This document shows, piece by piece, positions 18,401 through 27,047 of a stretch of DNA of 64,000 bases. The notes under the pieces are model-generated. The model did not search any database and was not told the DNA's origin. It saw only the letters and a list, made by a program, of their open reading frames with translations. The stretch comes from Thermatribacter sp048814795 (lineage in GTDB: Bacteria > Atribacterota > Atribacteria > Atribacterales > Thermatribacteraceae): the NCBI GenBank assembly GCA_048814795.1, contig CP184673.1:1426001-1490000 (forward strand). The letters run 5' to 3'. Each line of letters opens with the position of its first letter. The stretch's first letter is position 1. The translations under genes were made by a program, and so were the position numbers.

Positions 18401-18686
18401 GTGCCGTTTGACCGCCTAGAGTTGGTAATAATGCGTCGGGTCTTTCTCTGGCAATGATCTTTTCAACCACCTGAGGGATCAAAGGTTCTATGTAGGTTCT
18501 ATCAGCCATTTCCGGGTCGGTCATTATGGTGGCAGGGTTGCTGTTAACCAAGATTACTTCATAACCCTCGCTTTTAAGCGCTTTACATCCCTGAGTTCCT
18601 GAATAGTCAAACTCGCAAGCCTGCCCGATAACAATTGGTCCGGAGCCTATAATCAGTATTTTGTGAATATCAGTGCGTTTAGGCAT
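15387..18686 (-). CDS. carB: Carbamoyl phosphate synthase, large subunit
   Basis: Makes carbamoyl phosphate from bicarbonate, ammonia and two ATP for pyrimidines and arginine. About 1,099 residues, full length. Two homologous ATP-grasp halves are visible: the first with IIGSGPIVIGQACEFDYSGT and RPSFTLGGTGGA, the second with ILGAGPNRIGQGIEFDYCCV and RPSYVLGGRAM. A C-terminal allosteric MGS-like domain follows (around 940-1,080, with IVATTGTRKVL). The ATG at 18686 lies five bases after GGAGGAAAG and overlaps the carA stop; an upstream ATG at 18701 is less likely. Confidence 0.98.
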   Translation of the reverse strand: MPKRTDIHKILIIGSGPIVIGQACEFDYSGTQGCKALKSEGYEVILVNSNPATIMTDPEMADRTYIEPLIPQVVEKIIARERPDALLPTLGGQTALNITVQLAERGILQKYGVETLGASPEAIKKAEDRELFKKAMQNCGIEVLKSDRAYSLKEAMEVAQQIGFPLVIRPSFTLGGTGGAIAYNIEEFEELARRALESSLNSEILIEESVIGWKEFELEVMRDKKDNVVIICSIENFDPMGVHTGDSITVAPIQTLSDYEYQHMRDMAIKAIREIGVDTGGCNIQFAVHPRTGRMVIIEMNPRVSRSSALASKATGFPIAKIAAKLAVGYTLDEIPNDITQKTPACFEPALDYCVVKIPRFTFEKFPETEPVLGVSMKSVGETMAIGSNFKEALQKGLRSLEIGKCGLEDLPKLNSLPTEKRREIIREKLQKPNPERIFYIKMALKEGFSIQEISDHSGIDPWFIKQIEEIVEMEANLCKIKDWKKIDPDLLLRAKQFGFSDRQLAKFWKANEWEVREFRKSLGILPVYKQVDTCAAEFEAKTPYYYSTYLEECEANPSSNQKVIILGAGPNRIGQGIEFDYCCVHATWGLRDLGIETIMVNSNPETVSTDYDTSDKLYFEPLYMEDVLNIIEKEKPLGVILQLGGQTPLNLAKDLEKAGVTILGTGSEGIDIAEDRDRFKQLIERLKLEQPKNGIATSFREAKQVAWSIGYPVMVRPSYVLGGRAMRIIYSEEELSEFIEQAVEISAGHPVLIDKYLEDAIEIDVDAISDGKRVIIAGIMEHIEEAGVHSGDSACVVPPFSLSDEIIEKISQYTYALARKLNVIGLMNVQYAVKDDTIYVLEVNPRASRTIPFISKATGVPFARIASQIMVGRKLEEIGLTSEVIPHYFAVKEAVFPFNRFPNVDPVLGPEMRSTGEVMGIDRDFGMAYAKAQLSANANLPLEGKVFISVKNRDKRSIVYLAKRLVDLGFKIVATTGTRKVLINNGLEVEAVKKVGEGRPNIVDLIKNREIQLIINTPSGGRSQQESSVIRKEAVIRNIPYVTTLFGAEATVYAIERLKRKEIEVRSLQEYREEIFKKYQLSINLQAKYNEPESVLHT

Positions 18687-19764
18687 GGCTTTCCTCCACA
18701 AGATTTATGAAGCTGTCAAAAAGATATGTGGTGTCGTGGGGTCCAGGACTGGCTTCAGGGTGGAACTGTACGCTAAATAAGGGGAGTTTTTTGTGTTTTA
18801 TGCCTTCTAAGGTATTGTCATTCAGGTTGAGGTGGGTGATTTCCACATCCTCACGGGGTAGTGAATGAGGATCAACTGCAAAACCGTGATTTTGAGCAGT
18901 TACAGTAACTCGTCCAGTAAACAGGTCTTTTACGGGATGGTTTCCACCGTGATGCCCAAATTTCAACTTAAAGGTACTTCCACCGAGAGCGAGAGAAAGT
19001 ATTTGATGCCCCAAACATATTCCAAAAATGGGCACTTTACCAATCAACTGTTGAGCGCATTCCACAAGATATGGCAGGGCTGCTGGATCGCCAGGTCCAT
19101 TTGAGAAAAGAACTCCAGCAGGTTTTGCGGCCAGGATTTCTTTGGCTGTACTGAATGCAGGATATACTTCCACTCTGCATTTCCTTTTAGCAAGTTCTCT
19201 TAAAATGTTAAATTTAACTCCACAATCTATAACCACTATTTTGTGGATACCTCTTTCCTGCCAGAGATAAGGTTTGCTGGTGGTAACCACTTTCACCAGG
19301 TCTTGACCATTCATTTCCGGTAAAGACCGGGCTTTTTCGACCAGCAATTTGACATCAAGATTTTCTCCCAGGGCAACAAATCCGCGCATGGCGCCTTTTT
19401 CTCGAATATGCTTGGTAAGTGCTCTGGTATCTATCCTTTCCACGCCTAATATCCCGTGCTCTTCAAGGTAAGCTTCAAGGCTTTTTTCGGCCCGCCAATT
19501 ACTGAAAATAGAACTTTTTTCTCTTACTATGAGTCCCTCTACCTGAGGCTTGGCCGATTCTACGTCGTTGGAGTTTATTCCGTAGTTACCTATTAGTGGA
19601 TAAGTGAGGGTTACTATTTGTCCCTTATATGAGGGATCGGTGAGTATTTCTTGATAGCCAGTCATACTGGTGTTGAAGACTACTTCTCCACCTGTCTCTT
19701 TCGGGGCCCCAAAAGCGTAGCCCTGAAAAATTCTTCCGTCTTCGAGAGCCAGTAAGGCTTTCAC
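18679..19764 (-). CDS. carA: Carbamoyl phosphate synthase, small (glutaminase) subunit
   Basis: Hydrolyses glutamine and channels ammonia to CarB. The 361-residue protein has the N-terminal CPSase domain (TSMTGYQEILTDPSYKGQIV) and a class I glutaminase domain with the nucleophile in GICLGHQILSLALGG near 250 and the His/Glu pair in FHPEASPGPHDT near 335. Start is GTG at 19764. The stop codon overlaps the carB start, so the two subunits are translationally coupled. Confidence 0.98.
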   Translation of the reverse strand: MKALLALEDGRIFQGYAFGAPKETGGEVVFNTSMTGYQEILTDPSYKGQIVTLTYPLIGNYGINSNDVESAKPQVEGLIVREKSSIFSNWRAEKSLEAYLEEHGILGVERIDTRALTKHIREKGAMRGFVALGENLDVKLLVEKARSLPEMNGQDLVKVVTTSKPYLWQERGIHKIVVIDCGVKFNILRELAKRKCRVEVYPAFSTAKEILAAKPAGVLFSNGPGDPAALPYLVECAQQLIGKVPIFGICLGHQILSLALGGSTFKLKFGHHGGNHPVKDLFTGRVTVTAQNHGFAVDPHSLPREDVEITHLNLNDNTLEGIKHKKLPLFSVQFHPEASPGPHDTTYLFDSFINLVEESHA

Positions 19765-19798
19765 TCTTTAACACCCTTGCAGTAATATATCATGTTTG

Positions 19799-21100
19799 TC
19801 AAGTGGTTTCAGGAATCGGATTTGGAACTTTCTTGGGATGCCTGGAAACCCAATTGTAATAGAACGTGGCTGGTATGAAATAATGTAAATACTTCCAGTT
19901 GCGTATTACCCTTTTCCAGGCTAAGGGCCAGGAGTAAAATTTTCTAAATACTTCGTTGTAACCATTTTGGAGTTCTTCAACCGTCATCCTGGCAGGTTGG
20001 TACACGACGTGAGCAAAATCGTACTTGGACCAGTCGTAAGTGAAGATACGGTTTTCGTTTTTTAGATTGTAAAAAATTTCAGTTCCTGGTAGAGGGGTAA
20101 GGATTGAGAACTGAGCGAAGTCGATTTTAGCGTCTTCGATAAACTCCAGGGTTTTCTGAAATACAGAGGTGTCGTCTTCGTCAAATCCAAACACAAAAGA
20201 ACCGATTACCATTATCCCATGCTTATGAAATTTTTCAATGAGTCTTTTGTAGTTTTTAACTTTGTTAAAGCTTTTGTGAGCCTTTTTCAAAGTTTCTTCA
20301 TTAACTGATTCGATGCCTGCAAAAAGGGCAATACATCCGCTTTTCTGAGCAAGGCTAATTAATTCGTCGTTGTCAGCAATGTTAAGAGTGCCCTGGCTAA
20401 CCCATTTCTTTTTGAGAGGAATAAGAGCCCTGAAAAGTTCTTTAGAGTAGCTGGGGCTGCTTACAACGTTGTCGTCGAGGAAACCAATTATGCGCGTTTT
20501 GTTCTGGTAAAGTTTTATTTCCTCTATAACATTGTCTATATCACGGTGGCGATACTTTCTACCCATAAAGCGGGATACCGAACAGAAGCTACATCCATGA
20601 GGGCAACCCCGGGTAGTTTGAAATACATACTTGAGAAGGTATCTACTCTTTAAAAGGTCCAGTCGGGAAGGAGGGAGCTTGTAGATAGCTGGAAAGCTCT
20701 CTCTGGTATATATTTTCTTGAGTGCTCCTTTTTCTGCGTCCTCAAGCAGCTGTTCCCATAGACCCTCGGCTTCGCCAATTACCACAGCATCTGCATGTTC
20801 CAGTGCTTCTTCGGGACAAGCACTGGGATGCATACCTCCAAGGACTACCTTCGCCCCTTGAGTTCTAAAGCGGTCAGCTATTTGATATGCTCTCTGTGAA
20901 GTGGCAGTCATGACGGTGATACCCACCAGGTCAAATTGTCCCTCAAAAGGCACGTATTCAGCTCGCTCATCAACTATTGCTACTTCGTGCTTGGGCGGAG
21001 TTAGAGCAGCTAATAGGGGAAGGCTTGCTTGAGGGAAAGGCACTAACTTAACTTTTTTGTTATGTTCACTGGTTCCTGGGGCAATAAGAAGTATTTTCAT
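19799..21100 (-). CDS. Cobalamin-binding-domain radical SAM protein
   Basis: A 433-residue class B radical SAM protein. Residues 1-130 form a B12-binding-like Rossmann domain (KILLIAPGTSEHNKK..., VVLGGMHPSACPEEAL) in which the canonical DxHxxG is not evident, so cobalamin may be bound base-off without the lower histidine. The cluster motif RGCPHGCSFC has cysteines at 166, 170 and 173. The C-terminal segment has aromatic-rich helices (SWPLAWKRVIRNWKY) like hopanoid and lipid-modifying members. The substrate is unknown. It ends 35 bp before carA begins on the same strand. Confidence 0.88.
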   Translation of the reverse strand: MKILLIAPGTSEHNKKVKLVPFPQASLPLLAALTPPKHEVAIVDERAEYVPFEGQFDLVGITVMTATSQRAYQIADRFRTQGAKVVLGGMHPSACPEEALEHADAVVIGEAEGLWEQLLEDAEKGALKKIYTRESFPAIYKLPPSRLDLLKSRYLLKYVFQTTRGCPHGCSFCSVSRFMGRKYRHRDIDNVIEEIKLYQNKTRIIGFLDDNVVSSPSYSKELFRALIPLKKKWVSQGTLNIADNDELISLAQKSGCIALFAGIESVNEETLKKAHKSFNKVKNYKRLIEKFHKHGIMVIGSFVFGFDEDDTSVFQKTLEFIEDAKIDFAQFSILTPLPGTEIFYNLKNENRIFTYDWSKYDFAHVVYQPARMTVEELQNGYNEVFRKFYSWPLAWKRVIRNWKYLHYFIPATFYYNWVSRHPKKVPNPIPETT

Positions 21101-21202
21101 TAAGATACAGTCACCTTCTTTTCTCTTTGTGAGTCTAATTTTCTGATATTATATAACACTGCACATAAATTATGCTAAAATGCTTACCGTGGGGGTTTAA
21201 AA

Positions 21203-22459
21203 ATGCCTGCTAAATTTTCCATGTTCCTGGTTTTGGTTTGTCTAATTTTGTCTTGGGGTATTGGCTGGTCTCAGAGTAATCTGGTTTTGGTTGGCGAGCT
21301 TTCAGGAGTTATTAATCCTGTTTTAGCTGGCTATTTAGATAAATTGTTAGATAACGCGGCAGAATCCCAAGCCAAACTGGTGGTTTTGCTTATTGACACC
21401 CCGGGGGGTCTTGAAGCGTCAATGCGACAAATGGTTAAAGCTATCTTGAACTCACCCGTTCCGGTTGCAGCTTTTGTTTACCCTCGGGGGGCCAGGGCTG
21501 CTTCAGCCGGGGCTTTCCTAGTATTGGCAGCTCATTATGCTTTTATGAGCGAGAATACCACCTTGGGAGCAGCACACCCGGTTACAGTGGAAGGAGAAAC
21601 AGTTAACGAGAAAATAGTAAACGATACGGCAGCTTTTATTAGAACTCTTGCAGAAACCCGGGGGCGCAATCCCGAAATTTCTGAGAAAATGGTTAGGGAA
21701 AGCCTCTCTCTTGGAGAGAAAGAGGCCCTGTCCAGTGGCATTATAAATGGTATTGCAAATTCTGTAAGAGAAGTTGTGAAGAAGATTGCTCCTGACTTGG
21801 AAGAAGCAGAGATTGTGAAAGTATCTTTGAGCGGAAGAGAAAAGGTCTTGCACGCTCTTTTAAATCCCAATCTTGCTTACCTTCTTCTCGTTTTGGGAGC
21901 TCTGGGATTGATTTTTGAACTCTCCAACCCTGGAGCTATTGTTCCTGGAGTTTTTGGAAGTATATGTCTTTTGCTGGCTTTTTATGCTTTTTCTATTCTT
22001 CCTGTCAATGCTGCTGGTGTAGTTTTTATTTTACTGGGGATTATTTTCCTGGCTCTGGACCTCTGGGTGACTCCAGGTATTGGGGTTTTAACTGCTGGTG
22101 GGGCAATTGCTCTTTTCTTGGGTTCGCTGGTGCTTTTTGACGTTAGAAAGGTGGGAATTAAGTTGCCTATAGGGCTTATAGTATTTACGGTTTTAGGTGT
22201 TTTAGCTTTTTTTGTTTTTGCACTTTCTATGGCCATTGTGGCGATGCGTAAGAATGTAAGGACCGGGGAGGAGGCACTGAAAGGTAAAGAAGGTGTGGCC
22301 AAGCAGGAGTTGAATCCTGAAGGATTTGTAGTTGTTGATGGAGAACTGTGGTGGGCGGAGTCCGAAGAATCTGTGGCTCCGGGAGAAAAAATAGTGGTGA
22401 TTGAAAAAAGAGGTGGTAAACTTTTAGTACACAAAAAAGAGGAGGGTGAAAAGAGATGA
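21203..22459 (+). CDS. NfeD-family membrane serine protease
   Basis: A 418-residue long-form NfeD protein. A signal peptide (residues 1-25) is followed by a ClpP-like S49 protease domain, with IDTPGGLEASMRQMVKAIL and the nucleophile serine in ARAASAGAFLVLAAH near 100 and the catalytic lysine region after it. About four membrane helices lie at 215-355, and a C-terminal OB-fold ends in GEKIVVIEKRGGKLLV. Members of this class cleave the C-terminus of the partner stomatin, which is encoded next with a 4 bp ATGA overlap. Together they are a classic NfeD-stomatin pair. Confidence 0.95.
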   Translation: MPAKFSMFLVLVCLILSWGIGWSQSNLVLVGELSGVINPVLAGYLDKLLDNAAESQAKLVVLLIDTPGGLEASMRQMVKAILNSPVPVAAFVYPRGARAASAGAFLVLAAHYAFMSENTTLGAAHPVTVEGETVNEKIVNDTAAFIRTLAETRGRNPEISEKMVRESLSLGEKEALSSGIINGIANSVREVVKKIAPDLEEAEIVKVSLSGREKVLHALLNPNLAYLLLVLGALGLIFELSNPGAIVPGVFGSICLLLAFYAFSILPVNAAGVVFILLGIIFLALDLWVTPGIGVLTAGGAIALFLGSLVLFDVRKVGIKLPIGLIVFTVLGVLAFFVFALSMAIVAMRKNVRTGEEALKGKEGVAKQELNPEGFVVVDGELWWAESEESVAPGEKIVVIEKRGGKLLVHKKEEGEKR

Positions 22460-23217
22460 TTTTCTTAGGGTTTATAGTGTTGATTATAATTATTTTCTTC
22501 TCTGCCGCCATCAAAGTGGTTAGAGAATATGAACGAGGAGTTATATTCAGATTAGGGCGTCTGGTTGGAGCGAAAGGTCCGGGCATTTTCTTTGTAATCC
22601 CTTTAATCGATCAGCTGGTAAGAGTTGATTTGCGAGTGATGACTATGGATGTTCCCAAACAGGAACTTATTACCAGAGATAATGTCCCGGTTACGGTAGA
22701 TGCGGTAGTTTATTTCCGAGTCATGAATGCCGAAGATGCAGTTACTCAGGTGGAAAATTATGTTATGGCTACTTCCCTAATTTCTCAGACTACCTTAAGA
22801 AGTATTGTGGGTCAGTCTGAACTTGATGAACTTCTTACTCATCGAGACAAAATCAACGAGGCTTTGCAAAAAATAATTGATGAAAAAACCGATCCCTGGG
22901 GGATAAAAGTTTCGGCTGTGGAGATTAAAGAAGTAGTCCTTCCTGAGGAGCTAAAAAGAGCTATGGCTCGCCAGGCTGAGACAGAACGTGAGCGTAGGGC
23001 TAAAATCATTAATGCAGAAGGAGAATACCAGGCTTCGGAGAAACTTGCTGAAGCGGCTAAGATCATATCCCAGAACCCGATTGCTATTCAATTGCGTTAT
23101 CTTCAAACGCTCAGTGATATTGCAGCCGAGAACGCAACTACGGTCGTATTTCCATTGCCAATGGAAATAGTCAGAGCCTTTAGTATGATTGCAGGAGACA
23201 CCAAGAAGGAAAATTAA
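22456..23217 (+). CDS. Stomatin/slipin-type SPFH protein
   Basis: A 253-residue prokaryotic stomatin: one N-terminal membrane helix (residues 2-20), the SPFH domain with VREYERGVIFRLGRLVGAKGPG and the TRDNVPVTVDAVVYFRV strand pair, then a coiled-coil helix (RQAETERERRAKIINAEGEY) and a C-terminal FPLPMEIVRAF. It forms oligomers in membrane microdomains and partners the NfeD protease encoded just upstream. The stop codon overlaps the stop of the convergent flavin-reductase gene. Confidence 0.96.
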   Translation: MIFLGFIVLIIIIFFSAAIKVVREYERGVIFRLGRLVGAKGPGIFFVIPLIDQLVRVDLRVMTMDVPKQELITRDNVPVTVDAVVYFRVMNAEDAVTQVENYVMATSLISQTTLRSIVGQSELDELLTHRDKINEALQKIIDEKTDPWGIKVSAVEIKEVVLPEELKRAMARQAETERERRAKIINAEGEYQASEKLAEAAKIISQNPIAIQLRYLQTLSDIAAENATTVVFPLPMEIVRAFSMIAGDTKKEN

Positions 23218-23723
23218 ATTTTGAGCTCGGCTTTAATGATTTCTCCAAAATAGATGTGATGAAAGTCTCCCTGAGGGTAGTATTCCTGGATTATGGATTG
23301 GGGGAAAGTAGCAGGATTGACTTTTGTTTCCTGAATTACCTGACAGGATAGAGCTCCTGTACATTCTTCGATGGAGGGAGTTGGGAAATCTTCATGGTGG
23401 CGGAAGGTGAAACCTGCCTTTTTAAACTTATTTTCTTCTCGCCCGGAAACGCTGCCGCAAAGTTGGATGATTCCCTGCATGTTCTCGGTGGGAAGCGCTA
23501 CAACAAAAAAGGGAGTTTCTTTTAGTTTCTCAAAGGTAAATCGGGAAGGGCGTACCAGTACAGTAGCCACAGCTCTTCCCCATACCCTTCCGGTTTGTAT
23601 CCATCCTATGGTCATGATGTTACTTTTTTCCTTCTCACCCGTGATCAAGAATAAACCTCCTACTTTTTCTATTAAGGCTGGAATTCGAGAGGCAACTTCG
23701 GTCCAGTCAACTTTTTTCCACAT
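23214..23723 (-). CDS. Flavin reductase-like FMN-binding protein
   Basis: A 169-residue protein of the flavin reductase/flavoredoxin split-barrel family. Typical elements are LITGEKEKSNIMTIGW, the substrate-loop VRPSRFTFEKLKETPFFVV, and CGSVSGREENKFKKAGF. Such proteins bind FMN and transfer electrons between NAD(P)H or ferredoxin and an acceptor. I choose the ATG at 23723, nine bases after GGAG, over one at 23732 that abuts the ribosome site. The gene is monocistronic, convergent with the stomatin gene. Confidence 0.88.
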   Translation of the reverse strand: MWKKVDWTEVASRIPALIEKVGGLFLITGEKEKSNIMTIGWIQTGRVWGRAVATVLVRPSRFTFEKLKETPFFVVALPTENMQGIIQLCGSVSGREENKFKKAGFTFRHHEDFPTPSIEECTGALSCQVIQETKVNPATFPQSIIQEYYPQGDFHHIYFGEIIKAELKI

Positions 23724-23779
23724 ACAGACCATCTCCTTTTTATTCTGATGTTTTTATAATTATATATTAGGTCGATGCT

Positions 23780-24697
23780 TTGGTGTTTTATGATTTAATC
23801 TGGGAGGCGTTCGAGCTGCGAATAGTAAAACCTTTCGATCCCTGGAGAGGTAAGTTGTGTACCTGTCCTCCTAAATTTACTCTTAACCCTTACACGGGTT
23901 GCGAACACGCCTGTCTTTATTGTTATATAACTGCTTTTATACCTCAAGCTTTCCGTGTGAGAGAAAAAAAGGACCTTCTTAAAAAGGTTTATCGGGATTT
24001 ACAGAGTTTCCCAAAAGGAAGTTATCTTACGCTGAGCAATTCTTCGGATCCCTATCCTTCTCTGGAAAAAGACCTCAAGCTTACCCGGCAAGTTCTGAGC
24101 TGGTGTTCGGAATTTGAGATCCCAGTACTTGTTATCACCAAATCTTCTCTGGTTTGTAGGGATATGGATGTGTTGCTCGCCACGCGTTCGGCAGTAAGTA
24201 TAACTCTGACTACACTCTGCGATGAGGTAGCTCGTAAACTTGAGCCTGGTGCACCTCTACCTGGGGAACGTAAGAAAGCGATAATTGAACTTGCCAGAAA
24301 TGGTATACCGGTTATCTTGCGCCTGGATCCTATAATACCAGGGGTTAATGATAACCCTGAGCAATGGGAACAGCTAATCGAAGAAGTTTCGCCTTTTATT
24401 GTGCAGGTGGTTTCTTCTACTTATAAGTTGCGTGCCGATTCATGGAAGAGAATTACCCGGGCTTTTAGTTCGGCGAGACGCTACAGGAATGATTACTGCG
24501 AGAAGCATGGTAATAGCCTGTATCTTCGCAAAGAAGTTCGTGAACATATAATAGGTTCTCTCAGAGAACTGGTTACCAGCTACAATTTACCTTTTTCAAG
24601 TTGTCGTGAAGGGTTTGTTGCCTGGAACGACCTGGTTTGTGATGGAAGCTATTTTCTAAACAACCAAAATCAATCCAAAAGATCTTCTGGGAGATAA
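23780..24697 (+). CDS. SPL-like radical SAM protein
   Basis: A 305-residue radical SAM protein of the spore-photoproduct-lyase-like/COG1533 type. The motif NPYTGCEHACLYCY has cysteines at 41, 45 and 48; further family motifs are LTLSNSSDPYPSLEKDLKLTR and LRLDPIIPGVND. COG1533 proteins are widely distributed and most have no known substrate; a role in DNA photoproduct repair is not shown. The start is uncertain: TTG 23780 or GTG 23783 lack a ribosome site, while GGGAGG at about 23801 precedes no standard start codon. The 3' end overlaps the convergent HD-GYP gene by 28 bp. Confidence 0.88.
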   Translation: MVFYDLIWEAFELRIVKPFDPWRGKLCTCPPKFTLNPYTGCEHACLYCYITAFIPQAFRVREKKDLLKKVYRDLQSFPKGSYLTLSNSSDPYPSLEKDLKLTRQVLSWCSEFEIPVLVITKSSLVCRDMDVLLATRSAVSITLTTLCDEVARKLEPGAPLPGERKKAIIELARNGIPVILRLDPIIPGVNDNPEQWEQLIEEVSPFIVQVVSSTYKLRADSWKRITRAFSSARRYRNDYCEKHGNSLYLRKEVREHIIGSLRELVTSYNLPFSSCREGFVAWNDLVCDGSYFLNNQNQSKRSSGR

Positions 24698-25800
24698 ATT
24701 TCCTCTTTTTCTGTATTTGAAAATGATGGTGGTGGCGATTCTTCGGGGTGACCTACAATTGAAACTGTGAGTTCACTCATCAAATCCAGATCTCGGGGTG
24801 TATCCAGTTCTCTTCCTTCTCTGTCTCTGATTACCCTTACTACTGGACGGATAGGCAAACCTTCGTTCAGCTTCACTACTACGGCTATTTCCCCGGTAGA
24901 GAGTTTTACGGTCTCTCCCACCGGATAGGGGGCTATGTGTCTTACCATAGTGGTGACCACCTGAAGATCAAAAAGCCTACCGGCATTGCCCATCAAGTAT
25001 TCTAAAGCTTCTGAATAAGAAAAACGCTTGCGGTAAGGCCGGTCTACAGTTAATGCATCATACACATCTGCACAGGCACAGATTCGAGAAAGGAGGTGAA
25101 TTTCCTCTCCTGCAAGACCATAAGGATAACCACTGCCATCCATTCTCTCGTGGTGCTGAAGGGCAATAACCGAGGATAGAAAGTCATACTCTGCGTGTTT
25201 TTGGATAATTTCTCTACTCCACACAGGATGCATGCGAATGATTTTACGTTCCTCTTCAGTTAAAGGACTTTTTTTGTGAAAGAGCTCGGGCGGGAATCGA
25301 ATTTTTCCAACATCGTGCAGAAGGGTTCCTAAGGCAAGCTTTTTGAGCTGGAGGTAACTCAGATTCTGGAACTTACCAATCATTAAACTGATTACAGTCA
25401 CGTTTACCGAATGGGCAAATAAGGCGTCGCTTTTGCTTCCTAACTGCGTCAGATAGAATATAACCCCAGAGTAGTTAAGCACCTCATCTATTAATTCCTG
25501 GATCACACTCTGAATTTTCTGGTAGCCATTTGTTTCTCCTCTCTGAAGCCTTTTTAGCGATTCATGGAAAATCTTTTGCACTTTCCTTTTGGTTTCTAAG
25601 TTGACCGGTTCTTCTACTGTAATATCTTCAAAAAGCTCGTGTTCAATGAATACGGATTCAAAGCCTAACTCAATGAGTCTTCGAATATAACTTTCAGTAA
25701 GCACAACTCCTTCATTAAGAAGGATAGAACCATCTTCGCGAAATACTGGATAAGCTATTTTCATGCCTGGACGCAAATCTTCAACCCTGACTCGAATCAT
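24670..25800 (-). CDS. HD-GYP domain phosphodiesterase, downstream copy
   Basis: A protein of 376 residues that probably hydrolyses cyclic di-GMP or a related cyclic dinucleotide. The N-terminal 110 residues form a small domain (RVRVEDLRPGMKIAYPVF). The HD-GYP domain follows, with LLHDVGKI near 184, a further His in the RMHPVWSREII segment, and HHERMDGSGYPYG near 225. It ends with a beta-rich tail. The ATG at 25800 follows GGGAGG. A 415 bp stretch encoding the GYP half and the tail is identical to the next gene upstream, although the N-terminal halves differ, which points to recent gene conversion. Confidence 0.93.
   Translation of the reverse strand: MIRVRVEDLRPGMKIAYPVFREDGSILLNEGVVLTESYIRRLIELGFESVFIEHELFEDITVEEPVNLETKRKVQKIFHESLKRLQRGETNGYQKIQSVIQELIDEVLNYSGVIFYLTQLGSKSDALFAHSVNVTVISLMIGKFQNLSYLQLKKLALGTLLHDVGKIRFPPELFHKKSPLTEEERKIIRMHPVWSREIIQKHAEYDFLSSVIALQHHERMDGSGYPYGLAGEEIHLLSRICACADVYDALTVDRPYRKRFSYSEALEYLMGNAGRLFDLQVVTTMVRHIAPYPVGETVKLSTGEIAVVVKLNEGLPIRPVVRVIRDREGRELDTPRDLDLMSELTVSIVGHPEESPPPSFSNTEKEEIYLPEDLLD
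24753..25167. repeat. 415 bp direct repeat, copy 1
   Basis: By my reading every base matches 25867-26281. It encodes the C-terminal half of the downstream HD-GYP protein, from the LQHHERMDG motif to SELTVSIV. The flanking coding sequence diverges sharply on both sides. Confidence 0.92.
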
Positions 25801-26914
25801 AGACGTTTGCTTCCTCCCTAAGGCTGGTTGCATGTGGGGCAGGCTCCGTGCTTGCTTCTACAGATTCTACAATTGAAACTGTGAGTTCACTCATCAAATC
25901 CAGATCTCGGGGTGTATCCAGTTCTCTTCCTTCTCTGTCTCTGATTACCCTTACTACTGGACGGATAGGCAAACCTTCGTTCAGCTTCACTACTACGGCT
26001 ATTTCCCCGGTAGAGAGTTTTACGGTCTCTCCCACCGGATAGGGGGCTATGTGTCTTACCATAGTGGTGACCACCTGAAGATCAAAAAGCCTACCGGCAT
26101 TGCCCATCAAGTATTCTAAAGCTTCTGAATAAGAAAAACGCTTGCGGTAAGGCCGGTCTACAGTTAATGCATCATACACATCTGCACAGGCACAGATTCG
26201 AGAAAGGAGGTGAATTTCCTCTCCTGCAAGACCATAAGGATAACCACTGCCATCCATTCTCTCGTGGTGCTGAAGGGCAATTTTTATAGCCGTGGTGTTT
26301 TCCGGGATTCTCTCCAGCATAAGTTCAGCTGCCCACCCAGGGTGCTGTTTAATCACTTCCCAGTCTTGGGCATCCAGTTTTCCTGGCTTATTAAGAATTT
26401 CAAGGGGTACTTTTATTTTCCCCAGGTCGTGCATCAGACTGCCCAATGCCAGGGTACGCAAAGTATCGATAGGCAGTTTAAAAAATTTACCTATAAAAGC
26501 TGATAAGGTGGCCACGTTAACTGAATGGGCAAAAACCGAGTCATCGTGTTTACGCAGTTGCACCAGGCTGATGACTGATTTCCTCGAGCTAAGGACTTCT
26601 TCTATTATTGAATTTACAGCTTCTTTTAAGGGCTGAACTGATTTTTCTTTACCTTTGACGACTTTGTAAAAGGTTTCATGTACTGTTTGTAGCACTTTTC
26701 TCCTGGTCTCTTGAGATAATATTTCTTCTTGGTCTACATTTTCGAATCGTTTATCTTTTATGTATATATAGTCAAAATTCAGCTCTTTGAGTTTGTCAAT
26801 AAGCTTTTCGGTAAGTACAACGTTTTCTTTAAGCAACACCACGCCGTTTTCATGAAGAATGGGATATGCAGTAACCATACCAGGACGAAGTCTGCTAACG
26901 TGTATTTTTAGCAT
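25781..26914 (-). CDS. HD-GYP domain phosphodiesterase, upstream copy
   Basis: Paralogue of the next gene, 377 residues, with the same layout: N-terminal domain (KIHVSRLRPGMVTAYPIL), HD motif LMHDLGKI near 172, KQHPGWAAEL, then HHERMDGSGYPYG near 220. The ATG lies six bases after AGGAGG. The 3' end overlaps the second gene by about 20 bp, so both form one operon. The differing N-terminal domains suggest different input signals while the catalytic halves are kept the same by gene conversion. Predicted cytoplasmic. Confidence 0.94.
   Translation of the reverse strand: MLKIHVSRLRPGMVTAYPILHENGVVLLKENVVLTEKLIDKLKELNFDYIYIKDKRFENVDQEEILSQETRRKVLQTVHETFYKVVKGKEKSVQPLKEAVNSIIEEVLSSRKSVISLVQLRKHDDSVFAHSVNVATLSAFIGKFFKLPIDTLRTLALGSLMHDLGKIKVPLEILNKPGKLDAQDWEVIKQHPGWAAELMLERIPENTTAIKIALQHHERMDGSGYPYGLAGEEIHLLSRICACADVYDALTVDRPYRKRFSYSEALEYLMGNAGRLFDLQVVTTMVRHIAPYPVGETVKLSTGEIAVVVKLNEGLPIRPVVRVIRDREGRELDTPRDLDLMSELTVSIVESVEASTEPAPHATSLREEANVYDSSQG
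25867..26281. repeat. 415 bp direct repeat, copy 2
   Basis: Identical partner of 24753-25167, at an offset of 1,114 bp in the same orientation, inside the upstream HD-GYP gene. Homologous recombination between the copies would fuse the two genes and delete 1,114 bp. Confidence 0.92.
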
Positions 26915-26969
26915 TATTTCCTCCTTGACACAGTTTGTGAATTTTCTGTGTTTTTCATTACCAATGTGG

Positions 26970-26998
26970 TTGCTTTAAAAAGCTGTTTTTATTATACT
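26970..26998 (+). promoter_or_regulatory. Promoter of the unknown membrane operon, overlapping a divergent promoter
   Basis: TTGCTT at 26970 and TATACT at 26993 with 17 bp spacing point right towards the five-gene operon. On the other strand TATAAT at 26991-26996, with a weaker TTACCA 17 bp behind it, points left towards the HD-GYP genes. The -10 boxes overlap, so the two operons may compete for polymerase. Confidence 0.6.
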
Positions 26999-27047
26999 CG
27001 CAAAAAAAGCTAATGGTAAAGCATTAAATGTGAAAGAAGGGTCCTCT

